Shown: positions 16,408 through 25,389 of the stretch, piece by piece
Layout: the number at the start of each line of letters is the position of its first letter
How positions within the stretch are numbered: the first letter of the stretch is position 1
NCBI RefSeq assembly: GCF_004137855.1
Contig: NZ_QBKB01000002.1
Span: forward strand, 1,458,663 to 1,522,662
Length of the DNA: 64,000 nt
DNA from: Methanohalophilus profundi
GTDB taxonomy: Archaea > Halobacteriota > Methanosarcinia > Methanosarcinales > Methanosarcinaceae
Direction: 5' to 3'
Translations under genes and position numbers: made by a program
Notes under the pieces: model-generated
What the model saw: only the letters and a program-made list of their open reading frames with translations
Databases searched by the model: none
What the model was told of the DNA's origin: nothing

Positions 16408-17774
16408 AACAGCAAATGTCTGAGCAAAAGCCAGAGGAAAGAATTGGAAACTTCGATGAAGTCGCATTGGGGTACACAGAACAGCAGGCTGTAATTGAGG
16501 CGGAACGCTGTCTTGAGTGCAGTGATCCCCAATGTGTGGCAGGATGTCCTGTTAATATTGATATCCCCGGGTTTGTTTCAAGGATCAAGAACAAAGACTT
16601 TGATAAGGCTATAGGTATACTCAAGAAATCCAATGCCCTGCCGGCAATCTGTGGACGTGTTTGTCCTCAGGAAGAGCAGTGTGAGAAACTCTGTGTACTT
16701 GGCAAAAAGGGTGAACCGCTTGCTATCGGAAGGCTTGAGCGTTTCTGTGCGGATTATGAAAGGGATGCAGGAGTAAAATCCCCTGCAAAAGCAAAATCCA
16801 GCGGGAAAAATGTGGCTGTCATTGGTGCAGGTCCTGCTGGACTTACTGCAGCAGCAGAACTTGCAAAAGCAGGGCATGGTGTAACTATTTATGAAGCCCT
16901 CCATGAACCGGGAGGGGTCTTGACCTACGGTATACCCGAATTCAGGCTACCCAAGGACATTGTCAGGCAAGAAGTAGATTATATCCGTAACCTTGGTGTT
17001 GACATAAAAGTGGATTATGTTATAGGAAGGATAAAAACCCTTGATGAACTCCGCGATGAATTCGATGCGGTCTTTGTAGGTACAGGTGCCGGTCTTCCCA
17101 GATTTATGCGTATTGAAGGGGAGAACCTCAACGGTGTTTATTCTGCAAATGAGTTCCTTACAAGGGTCAATCTGATGAAAGCCTATCGTTTCCCGGATTA
17201 TGACACACCCATCAAATGCGGAAATAAGATTGTTGTGGTAGGGGCCGGCAACGTTGCGATGGATGCTGCCCGCTGTGCCCTCCGGCTGGGTGCAGAAGAA
17301 GTAACAGTTGTGTACCGGCGCAGCGAGGCGGAGATGTCTGCCCGTATTGAAGAGGTTGAACATGCAAAGGAAGAAGGTGTGATTTTCAACCTGCTTACCA
17401 ATCCGGTCCGTATCCTTGAAGGTGAAAATAAGACTGCTACAGGTGTGGAATGCGTAAATATGGAACTCGGTGAACCCGATGAATCCGGCAGAAGGCGCCC
17501 TATACCAATTGAGGGTTCTGAGCATGTGATTGATGCGGATATAGTAATAGTTGCTATCGGAACATCTCCAAATCCGGTCATCTTTGCAGGCTCTGAAGAA
17601 CTTGAAACCACTTCGAAGGGCACAATAGTTGTCGATGAGGATGCGATGTCATCCCTGGCAGGATTATGCGCAGGGGGCGATGTGGTTACCGGTGCTGCAA
17701 CCGTAATCAGTGCAATGGGTGCAGGGAAACAGGCAGCTTCAACCATTAGCCGGTATCTGGGTAATCAGTCCTGA
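16398..17774 (+). CDS. gltA: GltA/NfnB-like NADPH oxidoreductase subunit
   Basis: A 458-residue glutamate synthase small-subunit-type flavoprotein. Cys motifs for two [4Fe-4S] clusters are at the N-terminus (CLECSDPQCVAGCP, then CGRVCPQEEQCEKLC), followed by FAD motif VAVIGAGPAGLTAAAELAKAG, LPKDIVRQEV and NADPH motif VVVGAGNVAMDAARCA with VVYRRS. A GTG start at 16398 is chosen because ggagggg (16384-16390) is well spaced; ATG 16380 and ATG 16416 are alternatives. Paired with the preceding subunit. Often annotated as homotetrameric NADPH glutamate synthase, but a role like NfnB is equally possible. Confidence 0.85.
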   Translation: MSLKQQMSEQKPEERIGNFDEVALGYTEQQAVIEAERCLECSDPQCVAGCPVNIDIPGFVSRIKNKDFDKAIGILKKSNALPAICGRVCPQEEQCEKLCVLGKKGEPLAIGRLERFCADYERDAGVKSPAKAKSSGKNVAVIGAGPAGLTAAAELAKAGHGVTIYEALHEPGGVLTYGIPEFRLPKDIVRQEVDYIRNLGVDIKVDYVIGRIKTLDELRDEFDAVFVGTGAGLPRFMRIEGENLNGVYSANEFLTRVNLMKAYRFPDYDTPIKCGNKIVVVGAGNVAMDAARCALRLGAEEVTVVYRRSEAEMSARIEEVEHAKEEGVIFNLLTNPVRILEGENKTATGVECVNMELGEPDESGRRRPIPIEGSEHVIDADIVIVAIGTSPNPVIFAGSEELETTSKGTIVVDEDAMSSLAGLCAGGDVVTGAATVISAMGAGKQAASTISRYLGNQS

Positions 17775-17813
17775 CAAAAGGTTAATTGAAGAAAGGATTC
17801 ATATCACTATAAA

Positions 17814-19787
17814 ATGCAAAAAAAACGCTCTACATTTACTTTTGCTTCTGCAGGCAAAAAGAATCGTCCCAAGGCCAGGAAGGCCCGAAAACAATCCGAT
17901 AAACAGGTGTTAGCCGACCATATTTTCTGGTGTGCTTCCTGCAATTTACCTTTAATAGATCCTGTCTGTGATATTTGTGGCAGTGAAGGTACGAAATTAC
18001 CCCTGACCTCTCCTTGTGATGTGAGATTTGCTTCTGTTTATGAAAGAGACTTACTTGATGGCCTGCTACGGCAACTTTATGATTGTAATCCTTTTGTTGA
18101 CAGAGTCATACTGTTGAACAAGGTTGCAGGGGATGACCGCAATGATGAGGTGCTGGTTGATGGCATATGTATCGGGCATATGTATTTTGATATCCTGCAA
18201 AAACAATTCAGGTTTGAACCCACTGACATTGGTGCCAGCGTCCTGCTAAACCATACACATTCAAAAACGGCACATCTTCATTATACCGGTCGCCATCTGA
18301 ACGGTAAAAAAATCTCTCTGGAAGGTATCGATCATTTTTCACCGGATATCGAAAAAGGCGACCCGGTATTGCTGCGATGTGGAAAACTGGTGGGTATTGG
18401 CATATCTCTTGAGGATTCAGCTAATTACAGGCCGGGCAAACCGTTGCTTCGGGTCAAAAAAATCAAAAAGGTTTCTGCAAATCTGAAACAATCAGCGCCT
18501 TCCATGGATTCTGTCATTAGGGCCAACCAATCTTCTCTCAAAAGAATAGAATCCAATGCGATAAACATGATAAAAGGGATTGGCAATGATCCTGCCTATT
18601 CTTCTTTTCCCGTCAATGTATCATTCAGTGGGGGCAAGGATAGTCTGGTTGTGCTGGACCTTGCCCGAAGGGCACTGGATGCCAGCCGTCTCAGGGCAAT
18701 TTTCCTCAATACGGGGATAGAATTTCCTGAGACAGTGCAATTTGCACATGAGTTTTGCAATGCCAATGGTATAGAACTTATTGAAAAAAGGGCAGAGAAT
18801 GCTTTCTGGGATAATGTGGAGAGTTTCGGTCCACCCGGAAAGGATTTCCGCTGGTGTTGCAAAGTCTGTAAACTGGGTCCTGCGAATTCGGCTTTTGAAT
18901 CCTGCAGTGCGAAGAATCCCTGTCTTGCAGTTGACGGTAAACGCAAATATGAGTCTTTTTCCAGGCAGGAGACTGCCGCAACCGAGGCCAATCCCTTTGT
19001 GCCGGGCCAGCTGAACGTTTTTCCAATCAGGCAGTGGAGGGCTATTGAGGTCTGGCTGTACATCTACTGGAAAAAACTTGCTTATAATCCCCTTTATGAC
19101 ATGGGTTTTGAAAGGGTGGGTTGCTATCTTTGCCCTTCGGCCCCTGAATGTGAATTTGAGAGGGTCAGGCAATTGTTTCCCGACTTGTATGAAAGATGGA
19201 TTGCATACCTTCAAAATTGGACGGCTTCAAAGGGTCTGTCCTCGGAATATGCTGAATATGGTTTCTGGCGCTGGCAGCAACATCCTCCTAAAATGCTTGC
19301 CCTGGCAAAACAGCTGGGAATATCTATCACACCTGTTGAAACAGAAGATTTCAGCATAAGTGCAGTTTCCGGACATTCTGTCTGTAGTGGAGGCGATTTT
19401 TCCGTTGAGGCCCGGATACGTGGGGTGTCACTTTTAGAAGCAGCGGATGTAATGAGAATGCTGGGTAATGTCGTATATTCCCCTGAGATAGGTGTTGTCC
19501 TCGCAAAGGGCCGCTCATATACGGTTAAATTCTTTGCATCGGGTAACTTGAAAGTAACAGCTTCTGACAGGAAGATTGCAGACAGGATGTACAGGAATAC
19601 ATGTTTGCAGTTGCTACGTATTGCCCGTTGCAGTGGCTGTGGGGTATGTCTCAATGCATGTGCCAGAGGTTCCATTGAATTGAAAAACGGGAAAATAAAA
19701 ATACATGACTCATGCTCAGGCTGTGGAAAATGCAATGAATCCTGTGTGGTAGTCCGCTATGCTGATCGAATCATTCCTGACCTTTGA
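17814..19787 (+). CDS. PAPS-reductase-family protein with zinc ribbon, PUA and ferredoxin domains
   Basis: A 657-residue fusion. In order: zinc ribbon WCASCNLP...CDICGS (about 39-60), a PUA-like RNA-binding region (about 165-215, GHMYFDILQ to KGDPVLLRCGKLVGIG), a PAPS reductase/adenine nucleotide alpha hydrolase core with the PP-loop SFSGGKDSLVVLD (about 270), a Cys pair region WCCKVCKLGP, YLCPSAPECEFERV, and C-terminal 2x[4Fe-4S] ferredoxin (CSGCGVCLNAC about 605, CSGCGKCNESC). The PUA plus PP-loop combination suggests tRNA or rRNA sulfur chemistry rather than sulfate assimilation, but this is inference. Single gene with a TATA-like ctataaa at its start. Confidence 0.8.
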   Translation: MQKKRSTFTFASAGKKNRPKARKARKQSDKQVLADHIFWCASCNLPLIDPVCDICGSEGTKLPLTSPCDVRFASVYERDLLDGLLRQLYDCNPFVDRVILLNKVAGDDRNDEVLVDGICIGHMYFDILQKQFRFEPTDIGASVLLNHTHSKTAHLHYTGRHLNGKKISLEGIDHFSPDIEKGDPVLLRCGKLVGIGISLEDSANYRPGKPLLRVKKIKKVSANLKQSAPSMDSVIRANQSSLKRIESNAINMIKGIGNDPAYSSFPVNVSFSGGKDSLVVLDLARRALDASRLRAIFLNTGIEFPETVQFAHEFCNANGIELIEKRAENAFWDNVESFGPPGKDFRWCCKVCKLGPANSAFESCSAKNPCLAVDGKRKYESFSRQETAATEANPFVPGQLNVFPIRQWRAIEVWLYIYWKKLAYNPLYDMGFERVGCYLCPSAPECEFERVRQLFPDLYERWIAYLQNWTASKGLSSEYAEYGFWRWQQHPPKMLALAKQLGISITPVETEDFSISAVSGHSVCSGGDFSVEARIRGVSLLEAADVMRMLGNVVYSPEIGVVLAKGRSYTVKFFASGNLKVTASDRKIADRMYRNTCLQLLRIARCSGCGVCLNACARGSIELKNGKIKIHDSCSGCGKCNESCVVVRYADRIIPDL

Positions 19788-19866
19788 TGCGCTGCTTTTA
19801 ATATAATGAAATAGTAATATGAGGTAGTTTATTGAGAGAATATTGTCAGTAATGTAAGGGAGTTTC

Positions 19867-20961
19867 ATGGAGTTAAAAGATATAGACGGTGTATCCGTAA
19901 TTATCGAAAACAGGTGGAAAATACTTGCTTTTATTGCTTTTTTCATTGTATTCCTGGCTCTTGTGAAAATTCTTCTTCCTCTTGCAGACGGTATCGTGTT
20001 GGGTCTGGTTTTTGCCTATATCTGCAGGCCTATATATGACAAGATAAACAGGAAAAACCATTATGGGGCATTCATTGCGACGATGTTTATCGTAACGCCT
20101 CTCGTTATCATAATAGGCACAGGTTTTGTAGAGATATTCAGACAGCTTATCTGGGTTCTCGAAAACCAGTCACAGGTCCTGGAGATCATATTTGATTTTA
20201 TAAGGGCAATAGTGCCGGGTACATATTTTGAACATATCAACCAGCTTGTTTGGGACTCATCGCTTTCGATTCTTTCTTTTGCAGGTAGCCTGGGTTTTGT
20301 TTCGTATGCCAAAAGTCTGGGTATGTTTATGATCAATCTGATTGTGGCAATCTTTGTTTGCTATTTCCTGCTGCTTGAAGGTGAGAAACTGTATGCTTCC
20401 GCGGTATGTATCGCTCCAACGGGAACCCAATTAAATGCAGGCCGCTACCTGCGGGAGCTGGACCGGATTTTGAGTGGTATATTTATAGGTAATGCCTACG
20501 CTGCTCTTACTGTAAGTACGATTTCAGTAATTGTGTTTTATGCCTTTGGTTTATCTCATATACCGGCACTTGCGACCCTGATATTTATTGCTTCTGTGAT
20601 ACCCCTTTTTGCCGGTTATATGGTACTTCTGGCACTGTCTGTTATCAGGTACATAGAAATGGGTGCAGAGGCTGCAATTGTCTTTTTCATTGTGTCATCT
20701 ATAGTAATCTACGTCCCGCCTGAGCTTTTCCTGCGTCCATATTTTGTGAGCATGAAATCCCAGATACATCCGGTAGTACTTGTCGTTGTATTTCTGGGTG
20801 GAGGTTTTGTAGGGGGAATAGCGGGATTCTTTGCCGCACCGGTACTCCTGGGGGCTTTGGTGGCGGCTTACCGGGTATATATTGACAATTCGAACAGTCA
20901 GGATACCGAAGATTCCGGCAATGATTTGGATGAAGCGTGTCTTAAGGATGATTCCATTTGA
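19867..20961 (+). CDS. AI-2E family transporter (UPF0118)
   Basis: A 364-residue integral membrane protein with about eight hydrophobic segments, starting with ILAFIAFFIVFLALVKILLP and including the paired glycine-rich segment VVVFLGGGFVGGIAGFFAAPVLLGALVAA near the C-terminus, characteristic of the AI-2E/PerM permease family. Members export small molecules or act as Na+/H+ antiporters; the substrate here is unknown. A ggagt Shine-Dalgarno precedes the ATG. Acidic C-terminal tail after residue 340. Confidence 0.82.
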   Translation: MELKDIDGVSVIIENRWKILAFIAFFIVFLALVKILLPLADGIVLGLVFAYICRPIYDKINRKNHYGAFIATMFIVTPLVIIIGTGFVEIFRQLIWVLENQSQVLEIIFDFIRAIVPGTYFEHINQLVWDSSLSILSFAGSLGFVSYAKSLGMFMINLIVAIFVCYFLLLEGEKLYASAVCIAPTGTQLNAGRYLRELDRILSGIFIGNAYAALTVSTISVIVFYAFGLSHIPALATLIFIASVIPLFAGYMVLLALSVIRYIEMGAEAAIVFFIVSSIVIYVPPELFLRPYFVSMKSQIHPVVLVVVFLGGGFVGGIAGFFAAPVLLGALVAAYRVYIDNSNSQDTEDSGNDLDEACLKDDSI

Positions 20962-21013
20962 AAAAGGTTAATAAGGATTGTTCCAATTTATCCAGAAGAC
21001 CCGAGGTGAGTTC

Positions 21014-22910
21014 ATGCAATTATTGCTTATCCATTCCGATTATATTGAATACGAAGTGAAAAAAAAGTACTCCTGTTGCAGAGCAAATAGAGGATTCATT
21101 CAAAAAAGGTAGACTAGATGAAGCTTTGACCGTTTTTATAGCGGTGGAAAGTACTGATGAAGCAAACCCGAAAGATGTGGCTGAAAAGGCAGTTGCTGAG
21201 ATCAAAAAGACTGCATCCCAGGTAAATACAGACAATGTAATGCTGTATCCTTATGCCCATTTAAGTTCCGACCTTTCTTCCCCTAAGATGGCGGTTTCTG
21301 TAATGAAGGATATTGAAAATAGCCTTATTGATTCATTTAATGTCAAACGTGCTCCTTTTGGGTGGTACAAAGCATTCAAAATCAGTTGCAAAGGGCATCC
21401 TCTCTCAGAACTTTCCCGAACTATCAACCCGGAAAGCGAATCATGTGGCGAAGGCGTAGATACAGAGGAAGAAGTTGTATCTGAAGCCCTGAAAGCCGAA
21501 AGTACGGCCAAATCTTACTGGAAGGTCCTGTCTCCGGACGGTGTTCTACATGATGTTGATGATTTCAATTTCAATGATCATGAGAATTTAGGTACCTTTG
21601 TAGATCATGAAATCTCCAAAAGCAGGGCTGTGGAAAAGGTTCCTCCTCATGTTGAATTGATGCGCAGGCTTGAGATTGCTGATTATGAACCCGGGTCTGA
21701 CTCCGGTAACATGCGTTATTATCCCAAAGGCAGGCTGATCAAATCCCTGCTTGAGCGGTATGTGCTGGATTCTTCTGCCAGGGAAGGAGCAATGGAAGTA
21801 GAAACACCTTTGATGTACGATATGAACCACCCTACACTCAAAAAATACCTGGACAGGTTCCCTGCACGTCAGTATTCAATCGAATCCGACAAACGCCAGA
21901 TGTTTTTGAGATTTGCTGCATGCTTTGGCCAGTTCCTGATGAGTCATGATATGACCATCTCCCACCACAACCTCCCGATGAAAATGGTGGAACTTACACG
22001 TTACAGTTTCCGTAAGGAACAGAGGGGTGAACTGGTGGGCCTGCGCAGGTTGCGGGCTTTTACCATGCCGGATATGCATACAATGTGTGGCGATATGGAC
22101 CAGGCTGTTGAACAGTTCGGTCGTCAGTACCAGATGTCAATAGATGTGTTGAAAGATGTCGGAATCGATGTTTCCGATTATGAAGTTGCAATCAGGCTAA
22201 CCCGGGACTTTTATGAGGAGAACAAGGAATTTATCACTGCTCTTGCAAAGAAAGTCAATAAACCTGTTCTTGTGGAAATGTGGGAGAAACGTTTCTTCTA
22301 CTTTGTGCTCAAGTTCGAGTTCAATTTTGTGGATGCCCTGAAAAAGGCAAGTGCGCTTTCCACAGTCCAGATAGATGTGGAAAATGCAGAACGATACGAC
22401 ATTAAGTATATCGACCAGGCAGGGGAAGCTAAAAGACCTGTCGTATTGCATTGTTCACCCAGCGGAGCAATTGAACGCTGTATTTATGCCCTGCTGGAAA
22501 AAGCCTCGATGAAGGCTGAAGGTGGAGAAGTCCCGATGCTTCCGGTCTGGTTATCACCCACACAGGTCAGGATCATACCCATTGCAGAGCGACATATGGA
22601 ATTTGCCGAAGAGATTGCATCACGTCTTCAGTGTCGGGCGGATATAGATGACAGGGAAGAAACAGTTGGCAAGAAGATACGTAATGCAGGACAGGAATGG
22701 GTTCCCTATGTGGTAGTTGTCGGGGACAGGGAAGTCGAAAGCGGTAATGTCAATGTCACTGTGAGGGAAGAATCTAAACCAAAGAAGCCTTCCAAGATTG
22801 AGATGTCCGTGGATGAACTCAACAGCCGCATTCTTGCAGAGACTGCCGGGATGCCTCAGGGTCACCTGCCTCTTGCACAAAAACTTAGCATGAGACCAAG
22901 ATTCATATAA
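21014..22910 (+). CDS. thrS: Threonyl-tRNA synthetase, archaeal type (frameshifted near start)
   Basis: The gene begins ATG 21014 ([17 protein letters not shown]) after gaggtga. The archaeal N-terminal editing domain (D-aminoacyl-tRNA deacylase-like) follows and then the class II core ([46 protein letters not shown]) and anticodon-binding domain ([16 protein letters not shown]). A run of eight A at 21059-21066 shifts the frame; seven A would give [15 protein letters not shown] and a 631-residue protein. This is an insertion, unlike most other indels in the window. An essential single-copy-type gene, so a sequencing artefact is likely. Confidence 0.92.
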
Positions 22911-22931
22911 TATCATCTCGAAAATTAATTT

Positions 22932-23210
22932 ATGGATATGGAACGCGCAATAATACATGTATCCGGTGTTGTGCAAGGTGTTTTCTTTCGCTCCTTTACC
23001 ATGCAGAAAGCATCCGACATCGGACTTACCGGTTATGTGGTAAACCTCACGGACGGCAGGGTTAAAGCTGTTGTCGAAGGTAGCAAGGGAAAAATAGATG
23101 CCCTGTTGAATGCTCTCAAATAGGGCCCTCCGGCATCCCAGGTCAGAGATGTCGAAATAGTTTGGGAGTCACCAACAGGCGAATTTAATGATTTCAGTAT
23201 CAGGAGATAA
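22932..23210 (+). CDS. acyP: Acylphosphatase with in-frame UAG
   Basis: Read through one internal UAG (codon 64, 23121-23123), this frame gives a 92-residue acylphosphatase, exactly the family size. Catalytic Arg20 (VQGVFFRSF) and Asn38 (GYVVNLTDGRV) are before the UAG. The part after it, GPPASQVRDVEIVWE and GEFNDFSIRR, is the canonical C-terminal half and ends at TAA. Stopping at UAG would lose two beta strands and about a third of the fold. The enzyme hydrolyses acyl phosphates. Either UAG is read as a sense codon (pyrrolysine in these methanogens) or it is a nonsense mutation or base error. Confidence 0.8.
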
Positions 23211-23211
23211 T

Positions 23212-23670
23212 TCATCTCCTGTCAACTACTCTTTTGGGGCGTCCCTTGACTTTATAGAATTCCATATCTCCTTCAGGAAGGAAATTGAATAATATCTCAA
23301 AGGCTTCCTCATTATAGGCATCCTGCAGGCCAGGTTTGTATTGCAGGAAACTCTTCAGGAAGTTTTCCTGAACCATCTCGCGGTCACATTTTTCAGGTTC
23401 TTCACATTCAAGACTTACCCGTAAAGTGGTGTTTCCGGTTTCGCCGTAAAGGAATGCCTCATATTCACCGGTCAGGTATTCCATGTTATCTCTCTGGAAG
23501 ACTCCTTTTTCAACATTCACACGGTTGAAGGGTGTTCCTTCCACCCAGAATGTCTCGGCTTCCCTTTCAGGATTTAATCCTTTCATCAACAAGGTTATCC
23601 AGTTCTTCTCTTCCGAGATTTTCCATTTCCGGGTTAAAATAAGGGATAAATCGTCCTCCTTATTTATCAA
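23212..23670 (-). CDS. Conserved-looking protein, possibly an F390 synthetase-like C-terminal domain
   Basis: A 152-residue soluble protein starting with TTG that overlaps the stop of the upstream zinc protein. No clear family. The C-terminal end (FLKSFLQYKPGLQDAY, then KVKGRPKRVVDRR) recalls the C-terminal domain of phenylacetate-CoA ligase/coenzyme F390 synthetase-type enzymes, so it may be a stand-alone version or remnant of that domain; this is a weak memory-based resemblance. Its stop lies 2 nt from the acylphosphatase stop, convergent. Confidence 0.6.
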   Translation of the reverse strand: MINKEDDLSLILTRKWKISEEKNWITLLMKGLNPEREAETFWVEGTPFNRVNVEKGVFQRDNMEYLTGEYEAFLYGETGNTTLRVSLECEEPEKCDREMVQENFLKSFLQYKPGLQDAYNEEAFEILFNFLPEGDMEFYKVKGRPKRVVDRR

Positions 23671-23873
23671 CGGATAGTTTCTTCAACTATCTCATATTCT
23701 ACGGAAGAAACTTCCCTCTCAAGAGAGGTGATTCCCAGTACATCTCGCAATTCTTCGATACAGTCCATACATATATGGACTTTCCCTATTATTTTTCCCG
23801 GTTCTGCATCTTTTTCGGATCCGCCCTCAATATCGTAATCCATACATTCTTTTCCACAAAATATACAGCTCAA
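23667..23873 (-). CDS. Small zinc-finger protein
   Basis: 68 residues with MSCIFCGKEC at the start and HICMDCIEEL in the middle, that is two CxxC pairs that can bind one zinc ion, followed by an acidic C-terminal half. Upstream partner of the 152-residue gene (coupled stop/start). Function unknown. Confidence 0.65.
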   Translation of the reverse strand: MSCIFCGKECMDYDIEGGSEKDAEPGKIIGKVHICMDCIEELRDVLGITSLEREVSSVEYEIVEETIR

Positions 23874-23976
23874 GAAACCCCCTCCTTCTTATTATATTTG
23901 AAAAGATTTGTATATATTACTTTCGACCCTTAACAGAAGGGTTATTTTTATAAGTTCTCCCTTTCTATGGCTATTG

Positions 23977-24429
23977 ATGTCTTCTTTTTTGAACAATAGT
24001 TCCTTGACCCCTTCTTCTATGTATGAAATTAAGAGAAGATATGGACTGCTTGATGAATTGCTGAAAGAGCTCATCAAATGTTCTGATGAAGGTGACATTA
24101 TTCTGGTTGAAGGAAAAAGGGATGTTTCTTCATTGCGCAGTCTCGGTATACATGGTATTATTAAAAAAGTAACTCATATTCCTCTGCTTGATCTATCCGA
24201 AAAACTGCGGGAAATGGATCGCTGTGTTATTGTTCTGACTGATTGGGACAGAAGGGGAAACATACTTGCAGACAAAATTTCTACCGATCTGGAATATATG
24301 GATGTCGATGTGGATACTTCTATCAGAAATAGATTGGTGTCTCTTGTTCAAAAAGAGATAAAAGATGTAGAAAGTCTTGTTAGTCACATGAAAAAAATGA
24401 AACATACTGTTTTACAACAGTATTATTGA
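23977..24429 (+). CDS. Toprim-domain protein (UPF0292 type)
   Basis: A 150-residue protein with a Toprim fold: GDIILVEGKRDVSSLRSLGI (catalytic Glu) and CVIVLTDWDRRGNILADKI (DxD). Related small Toprim proteins occur widely in archaea and resemble the Toprim part of primases and RNase M5; the substrate is unknown. ATG 23977 is chosen because a tttttata box (23945-23952) lies at leaderless distance; later ATGs (MYEIKRRYG) are possible. The gene overlaps the small zinc-ribbon gene on the other strand by 7 nt. Confidence 0.75.
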   Translation: MSSFLNNSSLTPSSMYEIKRRYGLLDELLKELIKCSDEGDIILVEGKRDVSSLRSLGIHGIIKKVTHIPLLDLSEKLREMDRCVIVLTDWDRRGNILADKISTDLEYMDVDVDTSIRNRLVSLVQKEIKDVESLVSHMKKMKHTVLQQYY

Positions 24430-24554
24430 AGTAATTCTCGGGAAGTTGTCCTGCCACACTTGCGGCAGTAGTAAAGGACATTGGATTTCATCTTCATTAC
24501 TTTTAACTTTTCCCTGCATTGAGTGCATATCTTACAGGAGGATGCTTGCATCAT
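24423..24554 (-). CDS. Small zinc-ribbon protein, 43 residues
   Basis: A short frame with two CxxC pairs: SCKICTQCREKL and YYCRKCGRTTSREL. Basic and Lys/Arg-rich, a plausible nucleic-acid-binding zinc ribbon. It lies 8 nt after the next small zinc-ribbon gene on the same strand. The start may be the second ATG (24551). No family recognised; the support is the paired Cys spacing and tandem arrangement. Confidence 0.55.
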   Translation of the reverse strand: MMQASSCKICTQCREKLKVMKMKSNVLYYCRKCGRTTSRELLQ

Positions 24555-24562
24555 ACTACCCC

Positions 24563-24700
24563 TCAAGCAAGCATAGTTATGGAATCAAGGCGTGCTGTTC
24601 CCTCTACTGTCCAGTAATCGCACACATTGCAGTATTCTATTCCATTTTCGTTGACTTCCATTTCGGAATGGCATTCCGGACATCTTTTCAGTCTTGTCAT
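24563..24700 (-). CDS. Small zinc-ribbon protein, 45 residues
   Basis: MTRLKRCPECHSEMEVNENG followed by IEYCNVCDYWTVEGTARL gives a CxxC...CxxC zinc ribbon of the kind seen in many small archaeal proteins. It is preceded by a gggg aga stretch and followed closely by the second ribbon gene. Function unknown. Confidence 0.6.
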   Translation of the reverse strand: MTRLKRCPECHSEMEVNENGIEYCNVCDYWTVEGTARLDSITMLA

Positions 24701-24806
24701 ATTATTCTCCCCAGATATCTTTGAAATAGGATTAGTGCTAAAAGTAAATTATTCGTACCCCACTTTTTAGTAAATCCCGTTTGTACTTATAGGATTATTT
24801 TTGTAT

Positions 24807-25302
24807 TTAAATGTAGTGGAACAATTCAACTTGTTTTTCCTCAATTGTTATTTCCATGTATACCTGGGCAATTGATGCACTTGCTATAGGCTTTGTATCA
24901 ATTTCATCAAAATATCCCAGCACCTGTTCCATTGATATTTCAGGTTCACCGTTCTGGGTGCCCGGTATTGCACATTGCAGGCTTGAAAAGGAAGGCAGCA
25001 TCTGTTCAAACTCAAGGGGTTTTACGCGGTCCTGCAGATTTGCCAGTTCCCTTATGTAACTCTGGGGGCAGGATATCGGACCTTTTACTCATTATTTGGC
25101 CCAATTTAACAAAAGTAGGTCCCAATTCCTAAAAAGCAAGTCGCATTCTGCGGGCATTGTGCTGGTTCTCAACATCGAGATAACAGGTACCACGTCTACC
25201 GGGTATGTAGTTGCGATTTATTTCTTTATATAGAAGACTGAAAAGATTATATTTTGTAGAAATCCTGAGAATTTCCAGATATCTGCGAACCTTTTTTAGC
25301 AT
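24807..25302 (-). pseudogene. Truncated UbiB/ABC1 kinase-like remnant
   Basis: Only the N-terminal 160 or so residues of an ABC1/UbiB kinase-like protein remain: LKKVRRYLEILRISTKYNLF, then ELGPTFVKLGQIMSKRSDILPP, RELANLQDRVKP and KPIASASIAQVY. Full members are about 550 residues; the sequence ends soon after the SIAQV motif with unrelated residues, so the catalytic lobe is gone. In addition there is an in-frame UAG (25129-25131) in place of the usual Glu before ELGPTF, and a 1-nt insertion near 25057. The loss of the C-terminus makes this a true remnant, independent of the indel problem seen elsewhere. Confidence 0.7.
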
Positions 25303-25389
25303 CAACCCGTTTTTGCATTTTCCTTATTAAATATGTATTGTTATATTTTGTGGAATAGGTTTAATTAACAAATGTGAATATTTCTTCCC

